This document shows, one piece after another, positions 22,723-33,721 of a DNA stretch of 64,000 bases. The notes under the pieces are model-generated. The model was not told the DNA's origin. It worked only from the letters and a program-made list of their open reading frames with translations, and did not search any database. The stretch covers positions 27,970,587 through 28,034,586 of the forward strand of contig OX439135.1 in NCBI GenBank assembly GCA_949318235.1, given 5' to 3'. The translations under genes and the position numbers were made by a program. This stretch comes from Ecdyonurus torrentis. Taxonomy: Eukaryota > Arthropoda > Insecta > Ephemeroptera > Heptageniidae. How positions within the stretch are numbered: the first letter of the stretch is position 1; every line of letters begins with the position of its first letter.

Positions 22723-25217
22723 TTCATCACTTTTTTTCAAAACCGCAACTTTCCATCTCAATTAGAACTCGAGTACCAAAATTTTTTTTTCTTCATATGG
22801 GCTACAATGCTATAGACTTCGGTAAGAAAATACTAAAAATCTCAAAAACTAAAAAAGTTTTTTTTTTGCGACTTAAGTGTAATAAACTTTTCATAAGACA
22901 TTTTAAAGTGATACATTGCAGTTCAAACCGTAAGTCTGTAGCATTATTAGTTTCTGAGATATCATCAAAAATCGTTTTCAGAATCTGAATAACACAATTT
23001 TTTGGGAAAAATTATTTTTCTCAATTTTGTTTCTAGAAGTGAGTTTAGTACTATAGAGCATTTTGCATTACTTTATTTCAAAACTGCAACTTTCCATCTC
23101 AATTAGAACTCGAGTTACAAACTTTTTTTTTCTTCATATTGGCTACAATGCTATAGACTTCGGTAAGAAAATACTAAAATTCTCAAAAACTGAGAAAGTT
23201 TTATTTTTTGCGACTTAAGTGTATTAAACTTTTCATAAGACATTTCAAAGTAATACATTTTAGTTCAAACCGTAAGTCTGTAGCATTATTAGTTTCTGAG
23301 ATATCATCAAAATTCGTTTTCAGTATCTGAAAAACACAATTTTTTTGGAAAAACTATTTTTCTCAATTTGGTTCTAGAGGTAAATTTAGTACTATAGAGC
23401 GTTTTGCATCAATTTATTTCAAAACTGCAACATTCCATCTCAATAAGAACTCGAGTAACAAACTTTTTTTTTTTCTTCATATGGGCTACAATTAGAGCTG
23501 TAAAAAACTCGAAATATTTTTAGCCCGGGCTGAAATTTTTTAGCCCGGTTTGACTTGAAACCTTGGTTTAGCTTGAAATCGAGCTTAAACTCGAAAAACG
23601 AGCTAAAGCTCGGAAAGCTCGATATTTGAGCCGAAGTTTAAAAACGAGCTTTCGAGCCTATGAAGAATAAAGCTCGATTTTCATTATAAAAAAATTGTTT
23701 TTAAAGGTTAAAATTCATAAATAAAATAAAATAATTTTTAAAAATATTTTAAACAGCTCATTTTGCATGATAGAATATTAAAAATGTCATTTTAAACACA
23801 AATTACAAACATATTTTTCTATGCATTCTTCAAAAATTGTGCTTTAGCTCGAATTATTTTCAAAAAATCGATTTTTTCACGAGTCATTTACGAGCTGAAC
23901 TCAAAAAAGCTCGTTTTCGAGCTAAAAGCTCGAAACCCGGGTTTACCATTTTCAAAAAAACGAGCACCCGAAGATTTTGGCCCGGGCGGGTGCCCGAACC
24001 GGTTTAAATTTACAGCTCTAGCTACAATGCTATAAATTTCGGTAAGAAAACACTAAAATTTTCAAAAACTGAGAAAGTTTTATTTTTTGCGACTAAAGTG
24101 TAATAAAGTTTTCAAAAGACATTTCAAAATGATAAATTTCAGTTCAAACCGCAAGTCTGTAGCATTATTAGTTTCTGAGATATCATCAAAAATCGTTTTC
24201 AGAATCTGAAAAACATAATTTTTTTCAATTTTTTTTTTCTCAATTTTGTTTCTAGAGGTTATTTTAGTACTATAGAGCGTTTTGCATCACTTTATTTTTA
24301 AACCGCAACTTTCCATCTCAATTAGAACTCGAGTTACAAACTTATTTCTCTTTCATATGGGCTACAATGCTATAGACTTCGGTAAGAAAATACGAAAATT
24401 CTCAAAAACTGAGAAAATTTTATTTTTTTCGACTAAAGTGTAATAAACTCTTCATAAGACATTTCAAAGTGATACATTCAGTTTAAACCGTAAGTCTGTA
24501 GCAATATTAGTTTCTGAGATATCATCAAAAATCGTTTTCAGAATCTGAGAAACACAATTTTTTTGGAAAAATAATTTTTCTTATTTTGTTCTAGAGGTGA
24601 ATTTAGTACTATAGAATGTTTTGCATCACTTTATTTAAAAACCGCAACTTTCCATCTTAATTGGAACTCGAGTTACAAACTTTTTTTTTCTTCAAATGGG
24701 CTACAATGCTATAGACTTCATTAAGAAAATACTAAAATTCTCAAAAACTGAGAAAGTTTTATTTTTTGCGACTAAAGTGTAATAAACTTTTCATAAGACA
24801 TTTCAAAGTGATACATTTCAGTTCAAACCCTAAGTCTGTAGTATTATTAGTTTCTGAGATATCATCAAAAATCGTTTTCAGAATCTGAAAAACACAATTT
24901 TTTTAGAAAAATTATTTTTCTCAATTTTGCTTCTAGAGGTAAATTTAGTACTATAGAGCGTTTTGCATCACTTTATTTCCAAACTGCAACTTTCCATCTC
25001 AATTAGAACTCGAGTAACAAACTTTTTTTTTTCTTCATATGGGCTACAATGCTATAGACTTCGCTATGAAAATAATAAAATTCTCAAAAACTGAAAAAGT
25101 TTAATTTTTGACAACTAAAGTGTAATAAACTCTTCATAAGACAATTCAAAGTGATACATTTCAGTTCAAACTGCAAGTCTGTAGCATTATTAGTTTCTGA
25201 GATATCATCAAAAATCG
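22723..25217 (-). repeat. Satellite A block 4, - orientation, split by an hAT-like MITE
   Basis: Without the 536 bp of MITE plus target duplication, about 1.96 kb of A remains (5.7 monomers). Same entry and exit points as the other blocks. The 97-codon frame at 22695-22988 is a by-product of the repeat. Confidence 0.95.
23493..24020. mobile_element. hAT-like MITE, copy 1 (528 bp)
   Basis: Terminal inverted repeats TAGAGCTGTAAA / TTTACAGCTCTA are flanked by an exact 8-bp target duplication, GCTACAAT (23485-23492 and 24021-24028). Eight-base duplications and TAGAG-type ends fit the hAT superfamily. There is no transposase frame. Both sub-terminal regions are full of AGCTCG / CGAGCT words and of GCCCGGGC-type GC patches, giving strong self-complementarity. 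The empty site is visible in A block 3. Confidence 0.9.
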
Positions 25218-26991
25218 TGACGCCATCACTGACTATTATTTTGATTTTAGTAGTTTATGAAGTAGATAAGTGACGTCATCACTGACTACCAACTTGATTT
25301 TAGTGTTGTATGAAGTAGATAAGTGACGTCATCACTGACCATCAACTTGACTTTTGTTGTGTATGAAGTAGATATGTGACGTCATCACTGACTATCATCT
25401 TGACTTTAATAGTTTATGAAGGAGATAATTTACGCCATCACTGACTATCAACTTGACTTTAGTAGTGTATGGAAAAGATAAGTGAAGTCATCACTGACTA
25501 TTAACTTGACTTTATTGGTATATGAAGTAGATAAGTGACGCAATCACTGACTATCAACTTGACTTTAGTAGTGTATGAAGTAGAAAAGTGACGTCATCAC
25601 TGACTATAAATTTTAGTTTAGTTCTGTATGAAGTAGATAAGTGACGTCATGACTGACTATCAACTTGTCTTTAGTAGTGTATGAAGTAAATATGTGACGT
25701 CCTTACTGACTATCATCTTGACTTTAGTAGAGTATGAAGTAGATATGTGACGTCATCTCTGACTATCAACTTGACTTTGGTAGTGTATGAAGCAGATGAG
25801 TGACGTCATCACTAATTATCATCTTGACTTTAGTTTTGTATGAAGTAGATAAGTGACGTTATTACTTAATTTCATCTTGACTTTTGTAGTGTATGAAGTA
25901 GATAAGTGACGTCATCACTGACAATCAACTTGACTTTAGTAGTTTATAAAGTAGATAAGTGACGTCATCACTGACTATTAACTTGTCTTTAGTAGTGTAT
26001 GAAGCATATATGTGACGTCATCACTGACTATCATTTTGACTTTAGTAGTGTATAAGGTAGATATGTGACGTTATTACTGACTATCAACTGGTCTTTAGTA
26101 GTGTATGAAATAGATAAGTGATGCCATCACTAACTATCAACTTGATTTTCGTAGTGTATGAAGTAGAATTGCAACGTCAACACTGACTATCAATTTGACT
26201 TTAGTAGTGTATGAAGTAGATAAGTGACGTCATCACTGTCTGTAAACTTGACTTTAGTTGTGTATGAAGTAGATATGTGACGTTATCACTGACTATCATC
26301 TTGTTTAAGTTGTGTATAAAGTATATAACTGACATCATTACTGACTATCAACTTGACTTTAGTTGTGTATTAAGTAGATATTTGACGTCATCACTGACTA
26401 TTAATTTGACTTTAGTAGTGTATGAAGTAGATGAGTGACGTCATTACTGACTATTACTTGATTTTAGTAGTGTATGAAGTAGATATGTGACGTCATCAGT
26501 AACTATCATCTTGACTTTAGTTGTGTATAAAGTAGATAAGTGACGTTATCACTAACCATCAACTAGTATATAGTATCGTATGAAGCAGATATGTGACGTC
26601 ATCACTGACTATCAACTTGACTTTAGTAATTTATGAAGTCGATAGGTTACGTCATAATTGTTTTTCAACTTGACTTAAGTAGAGTATGAAGTAGATATAT
26701 GACGTCATTACTAACGATCAACTTGACTTTAGTAGTGTATGAAGTAAAAATGCAACGTCATCATTAAATATCAATTCGACTTTAGTAGTGTATGAAGTAG
26801 ATAAGTGACGTCATCACTGACTATCAATTTGAGTTTAGTTTTGTATGAAGTAGATAAGTGACGTCATCACTGACTTTCAACTTGACTTTAGTAGTGTATG
26901 AAGTAGATAAGTGACTTCACCACTGACTATCAACTTGACTTAAGTTATGTATGTGGTAGATGAGTGACACCATCACCGACTACCAACTTGA
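25218..26991 (+). repeat. Satellite B array (~33 monomers)
   Basis: Closely similar copies are at 36551-38324 and 48936-50709, with the same order of variant units (GGAGATAATTTACGCC, AAGATAAGTGAAGTC, GTCCTTACTGAC, TCTGTAAACTTG). The identical length (1774 bp) in all three shows recent duplication of a whole array. Confidence 0.95.
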
Positions 26992-27584
26992 TTCATCTCT
27001 TTATTTCAAAACCGCAACTTTCAATCTCAATTAGAACTCGAGTAACAAACTTTTTTTTCTTCATATCAGCTACAATGCTATAGACTTCGGTAAGAAAACA
27101 CTAAAATTTTCAAAAACTAAGAAAGTTTTGTTTTTGCAACTAAAGTGTAATAAACTTTTCATCAAAAATTTCAAAGTGATAAATTTCAGTTCAAACCGCA
27201 AGTCTGTAGCATTATTAGTTTCTGAGATATCATCAAAAATCGTTTTCAGAATCTGAAAAATACAATTTGTTTTGAATAATTATTTTTCTCAATTTTGTTT
27301 CTAGAGGTAAATGTAGTACTATAGAGCGTTTTGCATCACTTTATTTCAAAACTGCAACTTTCCATCTCAATTAGCACTCAAGTAATAAACTTTTTTTTTC
27401 TTCATATGGGCTACAATGCTATAGACTTCGCTAAGAAAATAATAAAATTCTCAAAAACTGAAGAAGTTTAATTTTTGACAACTAAAGTGTTATAAACTCT
27501 TCATAAGATAATTCAAAGTGATACATTTCAGTTCAAACTGCAAGTCTGTAGCATTATTAGTTTCTGAGATATCATCAAAAATCG
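26992..27584 (-). repeat. Satellite A block 5, - orientation (1.73 monomers, 593 bp)
   Basis: Minimum-length A block: one monomer plus one lacking the ~91 bp replaced by B. Blocks 7, 8, 9, 11 and 12 have the same length to within 2 bp. Confidence 0.95.
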
Positions 27585-28181
27585 TGATGCCATCACTGAC
27601 TATTATTTTGATTTTAGTATTGTATGAAGTAGATAAGTGACGTCATCACTGACTATTAACTTGACTATAGTTGTGTATGAAGTAGATATGTGACGGCATC
27701 ACTAACTATCATCTTGACTTTAGTTGTGTATAAAGTAGATATGTGACGTTATCATTAACTATCTACTAGTATTTAGTGGCGTAAGAAGCAGATATGTGAC
27801 GTCATCACTGACTATCATCTTTACTTTAATAGTTTATGAAGGAGATAAGTTACGCCATCACTGACTATCAACTTGACTTTAGTAATGTATGGAAAAAATA
27901 AGTGCCGCAATCACTGACTATCAACTTGATTTTAGTAGTGTATGAAGTAGAAATGCAACGTCATCACTAAATATCAATTTGACTTCAGTAGTGTATGAAG
28001 TAGATAAGTGACAACATCACTGACTATCAATTTGAGTTTAGTTGTGTATGAAGTAGATAAGTGACGTCATCACTAACAATCAACTTGTCTTTAGTAGTGT
28101 ATGAAGTAGATATGTGACGTCATCACTGACTATCATCTTGACTTTAGTAGTGTATGAAGTAGATAAGTGACGTCATCACTG
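27585..28181 (+). repeat. Satellite B array (~11 monomers), left flank of LTR copy 2
   Basis: Up to about 27942 it matches 42355-42720. From about 27948 it switches to a match with 18858-19094. This marks the breakpoint of the large duplication. Ends CACTG at 28177-28181, directly before the LTR. Confidence 0.9.
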
Positions 28182-28551
28182 TGACAACCTTCTCAATAAA
28201 TATCATATCAATAATGTGCTTATGTGTTACATTTTGTAGAAATGCATACGATGCATTATTCGGGAGTGCGTGTCGTGCGGGACACGGTGCGCACAAGAGA
28301 GTCTTGGCTTGGCTTTGGCCAAGGCAAGAGCCTCTACACAATATTGTACTTATACCAATAGTGAATAAATAGTGTTAATATAATCAACGTGTATAATTCA
28401 CTATAATCTCATCCACCACCACCAGCCATCCATCTATCGTCATTATAATTATAAGTGACGTCAGTCCCCAGTCTATCTATAGACCGTCACATAACCGTGA
28501 TTGAGACAATAGATTGTCACACGTGACGTCAGTCTCCAATTGTGCGTCACA
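28182..28551 (+). repeat. 5' LTR of copy 2 (370 bp)
   Basis: Nearly identical to 19095-19464, including the GC-rich hairpin, the AATAAA and both TGACGTCA sites. The open frames at 28144-28341 and 28181-28372 are by-products, as in copy 1. Confidence 0.85.
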
Positions 28552-28553
28552 TA

Positions 28554-28567
28554 TGGTGTCAGAAGTG
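28554..28567 (+). promoter_or_regulatory. tRNA-Leu primer-binding site of LTR copy 2
   Basis: TGGTGTCAGAAGTG, two bases after the LTR end, identical to copy 1. Confidence 0.8.
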
Positions 28568-30238
28568 ATTCGAATCTACACGCCCGAAAGCTGGACCACA
28601 AACTGAATCGCAGAAGAGCCGCAGAATAGCCACTAAAATTGATACGTATTCCTGTGAGTAATCTTAATCGTCGCAGAAGAAAAGAAGAATTAAAAGAAAG
28701 TGGTGTCGTGGATAAAGGTATTTTATTTCTTGCACAGACATTAATATTTTCAAGTTAAAATATATTCAGTGCAATAACTGCTGCACAAATATTTCATTTA
28801 TTTGGTGCATTCGTCCAGATAATAAACCCCAGGATTTTTGAAGACTCGGTAGCAGAGAACTGCCCAGCAGCCGATATTGGAGCCACACATCCTGAGAAGA
28901 GCGAGAAAACGTGCTATTCAACATTGACGTGGACCACACCAGGAGCAGCCTAAGAAGAGGACAAAAGAGCCCGGTGTGTATTCTTTTTCAGTTCATTCTT
29001 TTAACATGAATAGTTGTAGAATGATTATAAAATAAAATAATTATGTAATTTTATTCTTTAAAACTAACAATCAATTTTAAATTTTATAATAATAAATGGG
29101 TATATATTATAAATTAAAGGTTATTAAAACAAATTTAAATTCTGATTTATTATAAAATGTATGAGGTTAAGAAATAATTTCCAATTATTGATCTAAATCA
29201 ATAAATATAATTGTTGTATCATCATTAATAATTTCCGCAGGAAATTAAAAAAAATGTTAATTTTGCAAATTCAATTTTCTAGAACGGAAATGCATTTCTT
29301 TATGTATAAAATGCACAACGCACTAAAAAATGATCTTTTAAACTGTGCTGTTTCAGCATTTTTAAAAACATGTGTTCATCTAAAATTCAATGTCAACAAA
29401 AAAAAATTAGCAATGTTATAATTATGCAAATAATTGTAAAAGTTTAATTGCGCGGTTTGTTAAGTACATCAATTAAAGTAGAAAATAATAAGCTGAATTT
29501 ATATAAAATGTTTATAGTAAGTAAAAATGTCTGCAACATGAAACTAAAATAAAAATTAAATAAACTAAAAAACACAGTACAGCAATAATAAAGTATACAT
29601 GGTACAGTTTAATCAATGCATGTGTATATCTCATGAATTAAAAATGGAAAAATTATCTGTCATCCTATGGAAAAAGTGCTAGGTTGATATTTTTTTGGCC
29701 GGAATATTAAATCTAGTGTTAATATAATCCATATTGAGGAAAAGCAATTAATTGTTTAAAAGGTAAAGATTTTTAGGGTGTTTTACTTTGCCTTATAAAT
29801 GAAAATGCACAATACTCATAATGGAATTTGACCATTAATTTTTCATGAGTATAGCCCTAATCATAAGAGAGCTATTGTTTTTGGACTTTCATAAGAAAGT
29901 ATAAAGTTTAATTGTAATTAAGGAAAGTAAATTGATTTCGCAAGTCGACATGCAATAAAAATCAATTGAAAAATTCTTAAGGAGGAGAGGAACAGGCATT
30001 ATAGTTTCAGGAGTAGCTAACCTAATTCAGAACTCTTGAACCTTGAATCAAAAAACAATTAACGAATATTAACCCAGGTTGCCAATAGAATAGTTCTAAT
30101 AAATAATATAAAAATATCACGTGGAAAATAATATAATGAATGATATTATAATACAATTAAATAATAACGCAGCGCTAGCGAAATATGAAGAAGTGTGTAA
30201 GTTGGTACACTACACATAATATATACACTGTAAAAAAT

Positions 30239-30858
30239 AATCGACCCTAAAATCTCTGGAGGCCAGGTAAGTCAGTTGCCTGGGCGGATAACTTTTTTAT
30301 GGCGCCCACAAATTTGAAAACCGTTGTTGACCACAGTTTTCAAATCTCTTACCACCATACAAAATTTCGGTTTATTGTGGTTGCACCGGTCGACCTGCGT
30401 TTTAAAAACCGTGGTCGGTTATAAAAACTATACTGTCCAAATAATTCTATGGCTGCTTAGATCCTAATTCCCTGGTTGACCTTACATTTTTTTGTCTATA
30501 TACCGTAATTTTTTAAATCTATGCAATTCACTTTTCTCTATAATAATACTCCTTTTCAAGTTGGATACTTTTACTCTGAATGCATAATTAGTTAATACTC
30601 ACAATCAAGAATACAGTAAATGTATATTTAAAGCAACATAATACTGATTAAGTGATTTAAAAAAATTACTAATTTCTATTTACTTACGCATGACACTAAA
30701 AAAAAAAACTAACACTATCTAAAACACACCGTGTTTTTTTATGTTTTTTTTTTCTTTGCATTTTTTTTTATGATAAAGTTATGTATTTTTGCAACAAAAA
30801 AGGAAGTTTTTAAATTCAATTAATTTTTATTCTGTGTTATTTTTTTTTCTTAATGTTT
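30239..30858. other. Left non-coding part of the TIR element
   Basis: No reading frame of note. Contains repeated short words around AAAACCGTTGTTGACCAC, AAAACCGTGGTCGG and TTTGAAAAC / GTTTTCAAA (inverted near 30312 and 30333), giving local fold-back potential. On the minus strand this is downstream of the predicted gene's stop codon. Confidence 0.5.
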
Positions 30859-31502
30859 TTAACAATTATTTAAAAAATATATAGAAAAAAGTTTAAACTC
30901 TATACCACGTAAAACATTGGTGACACAGGGGGTGATGAGGGGGGGGGGGGGATTGAAGGTCAGAGATGATAATTCTTGAACAATCTGAAACAAACAACAA
31001 AATAGGTTAAAAATATATTTGAATTTTTTATCATGGCAAGTTACAAAAAAAAAAAAAAAATCGCAATATAATAAAATAACAATCAAACTTATACCTGTTG
31101 TAAGAAATGTATGCTAATTTTGGTCCAGGACAACGTACGAGTCGTGTGAATTCCCAACATATTGCAGAAGTCCTGTGAAACAAACAAACAAATTTAGAGT
31201 TCGTCCGAATTCTTATTTCGGAATTAAAAAAAGTATTTATTGATTATTTGCACACTCACTTACCATGTAAAAGTTTCTGCAAAAATTCATACACTTGGGC
31301 TGACACATCCAGGATCCATCACAAGAAAGCAAACTCCGATGATTAGCGAAAACAGAGGGTTCTATAAAATAAAGTTATATATTATACTGAGTGAAATTGT
31401 TATACAAAGACAATATTTTAAGATCAAGATTTGCATACCTGCAGATATAGCTGTCATGTTGTGCTGGCCGTATAAAGTCACGGTGATGTTGATCGTCATC
31501 AT
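30859..31502 (-). CDS. Predicted four-exon gene (121 codons) of unknown function inside the TIR element
   Basis: Exons on the minus strand: 31502-31439 (64 nt, begins ATGATGACG), 31361-31264 (98 nt), 31172-31095 (78 nt) and 30984-30859 (126 nt, ends TAA). Introns are 77, 91 and 110 bp. All are GT-AG with strong signals: GTATGCAAA to TTTTATAG, GTAAGTGAG to TTTGTTTCACAG, and GTATAAG to TTTGTTTCAG. Exon phases join exactly, giving 366 nt with no internal stop. Exon 2 plus the start of exon 3 are cysteine-rich (SCDGSWMCQPKCMNFC, then DFC). Exon 4 has a PPPP run encoded by the 12-base C tract, which is prone to frameshift. I recognise no domain and see no transposase motif or clear signal peptide. 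It may be a captured host gene fragment. Exons are predicted by eye; expression is unknown. Confidence 0.45.
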
Positions 31503-32122
31503 TTCGTGGTGATTCCTCGGGAGGGAGGGAGGGATGGGGGGGGATATTTTTTTTCAATTTGTACACATATAATGCAATATTGCATACAAATAGAACAACA
31601 TTGTTAAATTAAAACTAAATATTAACAATTTATACCAAAGTTATAACTTTCAATCACAAATATATTTAACATAATATGGTTTCTATAAAATGCACTTTAA
31701 TTTCTGCATATCACTATACAATATAAATCATTTTTCTCTAATCTCACTGCACTTCTTTCACCATCTAAATCTTGTGATCAACTGGCGTAACGGTCAAACC
31801 ATACAAGGAAAAAGAAGACTGAGCGCGGGGTAAAAAACCGTTGACATTAGTCATGTTTATCAAAAAATGTTTATAAAAAACATAAAAAATGTGTTTCTCC
31901 CCGACTAAATTAAAATATTATTCTCACTCATCCCACGCTTCCCCGCTTGTTTCCTTATTTTCCCCTCTTCTTCTATAAGGAAGTAGACCACGTGACTGCT
32001 CTCCGCCAATTAAAAAAATATTTAATTTTTTAATTTCTTAAGTGACCGGAAATTTGAAAAGTCATGCCAAAATTTGGCAAAAACTCAGTCCGACCAGAAA
32101 ATAAAAATGAAAAATCTTCGGC
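31503..32122. other. Right non-coding part of the TIR element (upstream of the predicted gene)
   Basis: On the minus strand this precedes the predicted start codon. A pyrimidine-rich stretch (CCATCCCTCCCTCCCTCCC) lies immediately upstream of the ATG, with AT-rich sequence and CTTCCCCGCTTG-type patches farther away. No promoter can be named with confidence. Confidence 0.4.
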
Positions 32123-33314
32123 ATTTTTTACAGTGTACATATGCAACGAAATGCATGATAAGCTTATTTTAAAGCAATTTTATAATGAATGAATAATAAT
32201 ACTGGCGCCCCATGAAATAAGATTCTTACGGAGTAATGAGAATCTTCAAGAATAAATAATATACCGATATATGCATAAATGCGAAAACATATCGGAATGA
32301 TCTACGATGAAATGCAATAAATGAACTACGATGATATACGACGAAATATTATATGCACGTGATAAAAATAATATAACATCATAAATAATAACATAATTAA
32401 TGACTGAACTGTACTATTTAATTTCAAAGAATAAAAATATTTATAATAAAACAAATAATATTTGAAATTTTATGATATAAATACATAATAATAATAATAT
32501 TTTGCATTGTATACAGTCACCTAATCATTCTGCAACTGTTCATGTGATTAGGATAAAACTGCTATATATAAGATTTACATACTGTGTTCTTGAATTTCAG
32601 AGCAACGTAGAAAACAACGCAGACAGCCGCAGCAACATTTTCAAGAAATACATCAACCCTATAACTATTAGACGACATAAGAAGATACAACAAGATTTAA
32701 ATAGCTATTGTTTTTAATCATATTATTATTGTAAAGGTATTTGCAGAGGGTATAAGGTTATTTTTAAAAATGTCAAATACTTAGAATATATAGTATTAAA
32801 TAATTCCAAATTATCATTATCAATAAAAAAAATTGTTATCTTAAATACGAACTTAAACTTTTATAAATAAAATATATCAAATTAAAATCTTATAATGTTA
32901 AAAAAGATATTTTACATTGAAATATTTGTAAGGTATAAAAAAAATCATATATTGTTAACGTTAAAAAAAAAAGTGTATTCAAGCAATATTATACAGAATA
33001 TATTATTAAGTTACAAAGGTCAAATTAAAAAATGCAACATTGCATATAATGCAACTATACAATTAAAATATTTTGCACATGTAATAAACATTTAACATAA
33101 TTATATATGCTATAATCATAAAGTGTATAATAAAAATTAAATCATTTTATCAAGTAAATTTCAGAGAAATAAAAATAATGTTATTTTAAAGTTGATTCTT
33201 ATAAAATAAAAATGCAATGTCTAAATTTTTGTTAAACAAAACAATATTGTAAACATAATGTAACAACTCTTTAAATTTTACATATACAATATTACATGAG
33301 GGCATGTAATTTTT

Positions 33315-33326
33315 AAAAGAAGGGGG
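33315..33326 (+). promoter_or_regulatory. Polypurine tract of LTR copy 2
   Basis: AAAAGAAGGGGG before TATATA and the 3' LTR, as in copy 1. Confidence 0.75.
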
Positions 33327-33332
33327 TATATA

Positions 33333-33649
33333 TGACAACCTTCATACGATGCATTATTCGGGAGTGCGTGTCGTGCGGGACACGGTGCGCACAAGAGAGT
33401 CTTGGCTTGGCTTCGGCCAAGGCAAGAGCCTCTACACAATATTGTACTTATACCAATAGTGAATAAATAGTGTTAATATAATCAACGTGTATAATTCACT
33501 ATAATCTCATCCACCACCACCAGCCATCCATCTATCGTCATTATAATTATAAGTGACGTCAGTCCCCAGTCTATCTATAGACCGTCACATAACCGTGATT
33601 GAGACAATAGATTGTCACACGTGACGTCAGTCTCCAATTGTCCGTCACA
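33333..33649 (+). repeat. 3' LTR of copy 2 (317 bp)
   Basis: Carries the same 53-bp deletion as the 3' LTR of copy 1, which ties the two copies to a single insertion event. Confidence 0.85.
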
Positions 33650-33721
33650 CCACTGACTATCAACTTGACTTTAGTTATGTATGTGGTAGATAAGTGACAC
33701 CATCACTGACTACCAACTTGA
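33650..33721 (+). repeat. Satellite B remnant between LTR copy 2 and A block 6
   Basis: Same short B remnant as at 22651-22722. Confidence 0.9.

Larger units (their letters stand above)
18858..27944 (+). repeat. Segmental duplication unit S1 (~9.1 kb)
   Basis: B flank, LTR element, A block 4 with MITE, B array and A block 5 in this order recur at 27948-39078 with few differences. The shared insertion sites and shared 53-bp deletion in the 3' LTR show duplication of an already-inserted segment, not repeated insertion. Confidence 0.85.
30226..32135. mobile_element. 1.9-kb TIR element (TA target) carrying a spliced gene
   Basis: Perfect 13-bp terminal inverted repeats, CACTGTAAAAAAT and ATTTTTTACAGTG, are flanked by TA on both sides. 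The empty site in LTR copy 1 (AATATATACATATGC near 21133) shows that exactly the element plus one TA was added. A TA duplication suggests the Tc1/mariner group, but no transposase frame is present, so the superfamily is uncertain. The interior holds a four-exon minus-strand reading frame (30859-31502), a 12-base G run (30939-30950), a G-rich stretch near 31520-31545 and a more GC-balanced left end (30240-30480). It occurs once in the window and is absent from S1, so it arrived after that duplication or was lost from S1. Confidence 0.85.
28182..33649 (+). mobile_element. Non-autonomous LTR retrotransposon, copy 2 (5.47 kb with nested insertion)
   Basis: Same element as copy 1: 5' LTR 28182-28551, tRNA-Leu primer site 28554-28567, purine tract 33315-33326, 3' LTR 33333-33649. 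It carries the same 53-bp loss in the 3' LTR and the same CACTG flanks (28177-28181, 33651-33655). Differences from copy 1 outside the nested element are only scattered bases (for example GTGCGTCAC for GTCCGTCAC at the 5' LTR end). It is a duplicate of copy 1, interrupted at 30226 by a second transposon. Confidence 0.85.

Noticed and set aside
30859..31086. 75-codon continuous minus-strand frame
   Set aside because: The first part reads through an AT-rich intron-like stretch with a TTTCAG acceptor; only the last 41 codons are kept, as exon 4.
31240..31512. 90-codon plus-strand frame in the TIR element
   Set aside because: Antisense to predicted exons 1-2, crosses their intron, and has no supporting feature; the minus-strand spliced model explains the region better.
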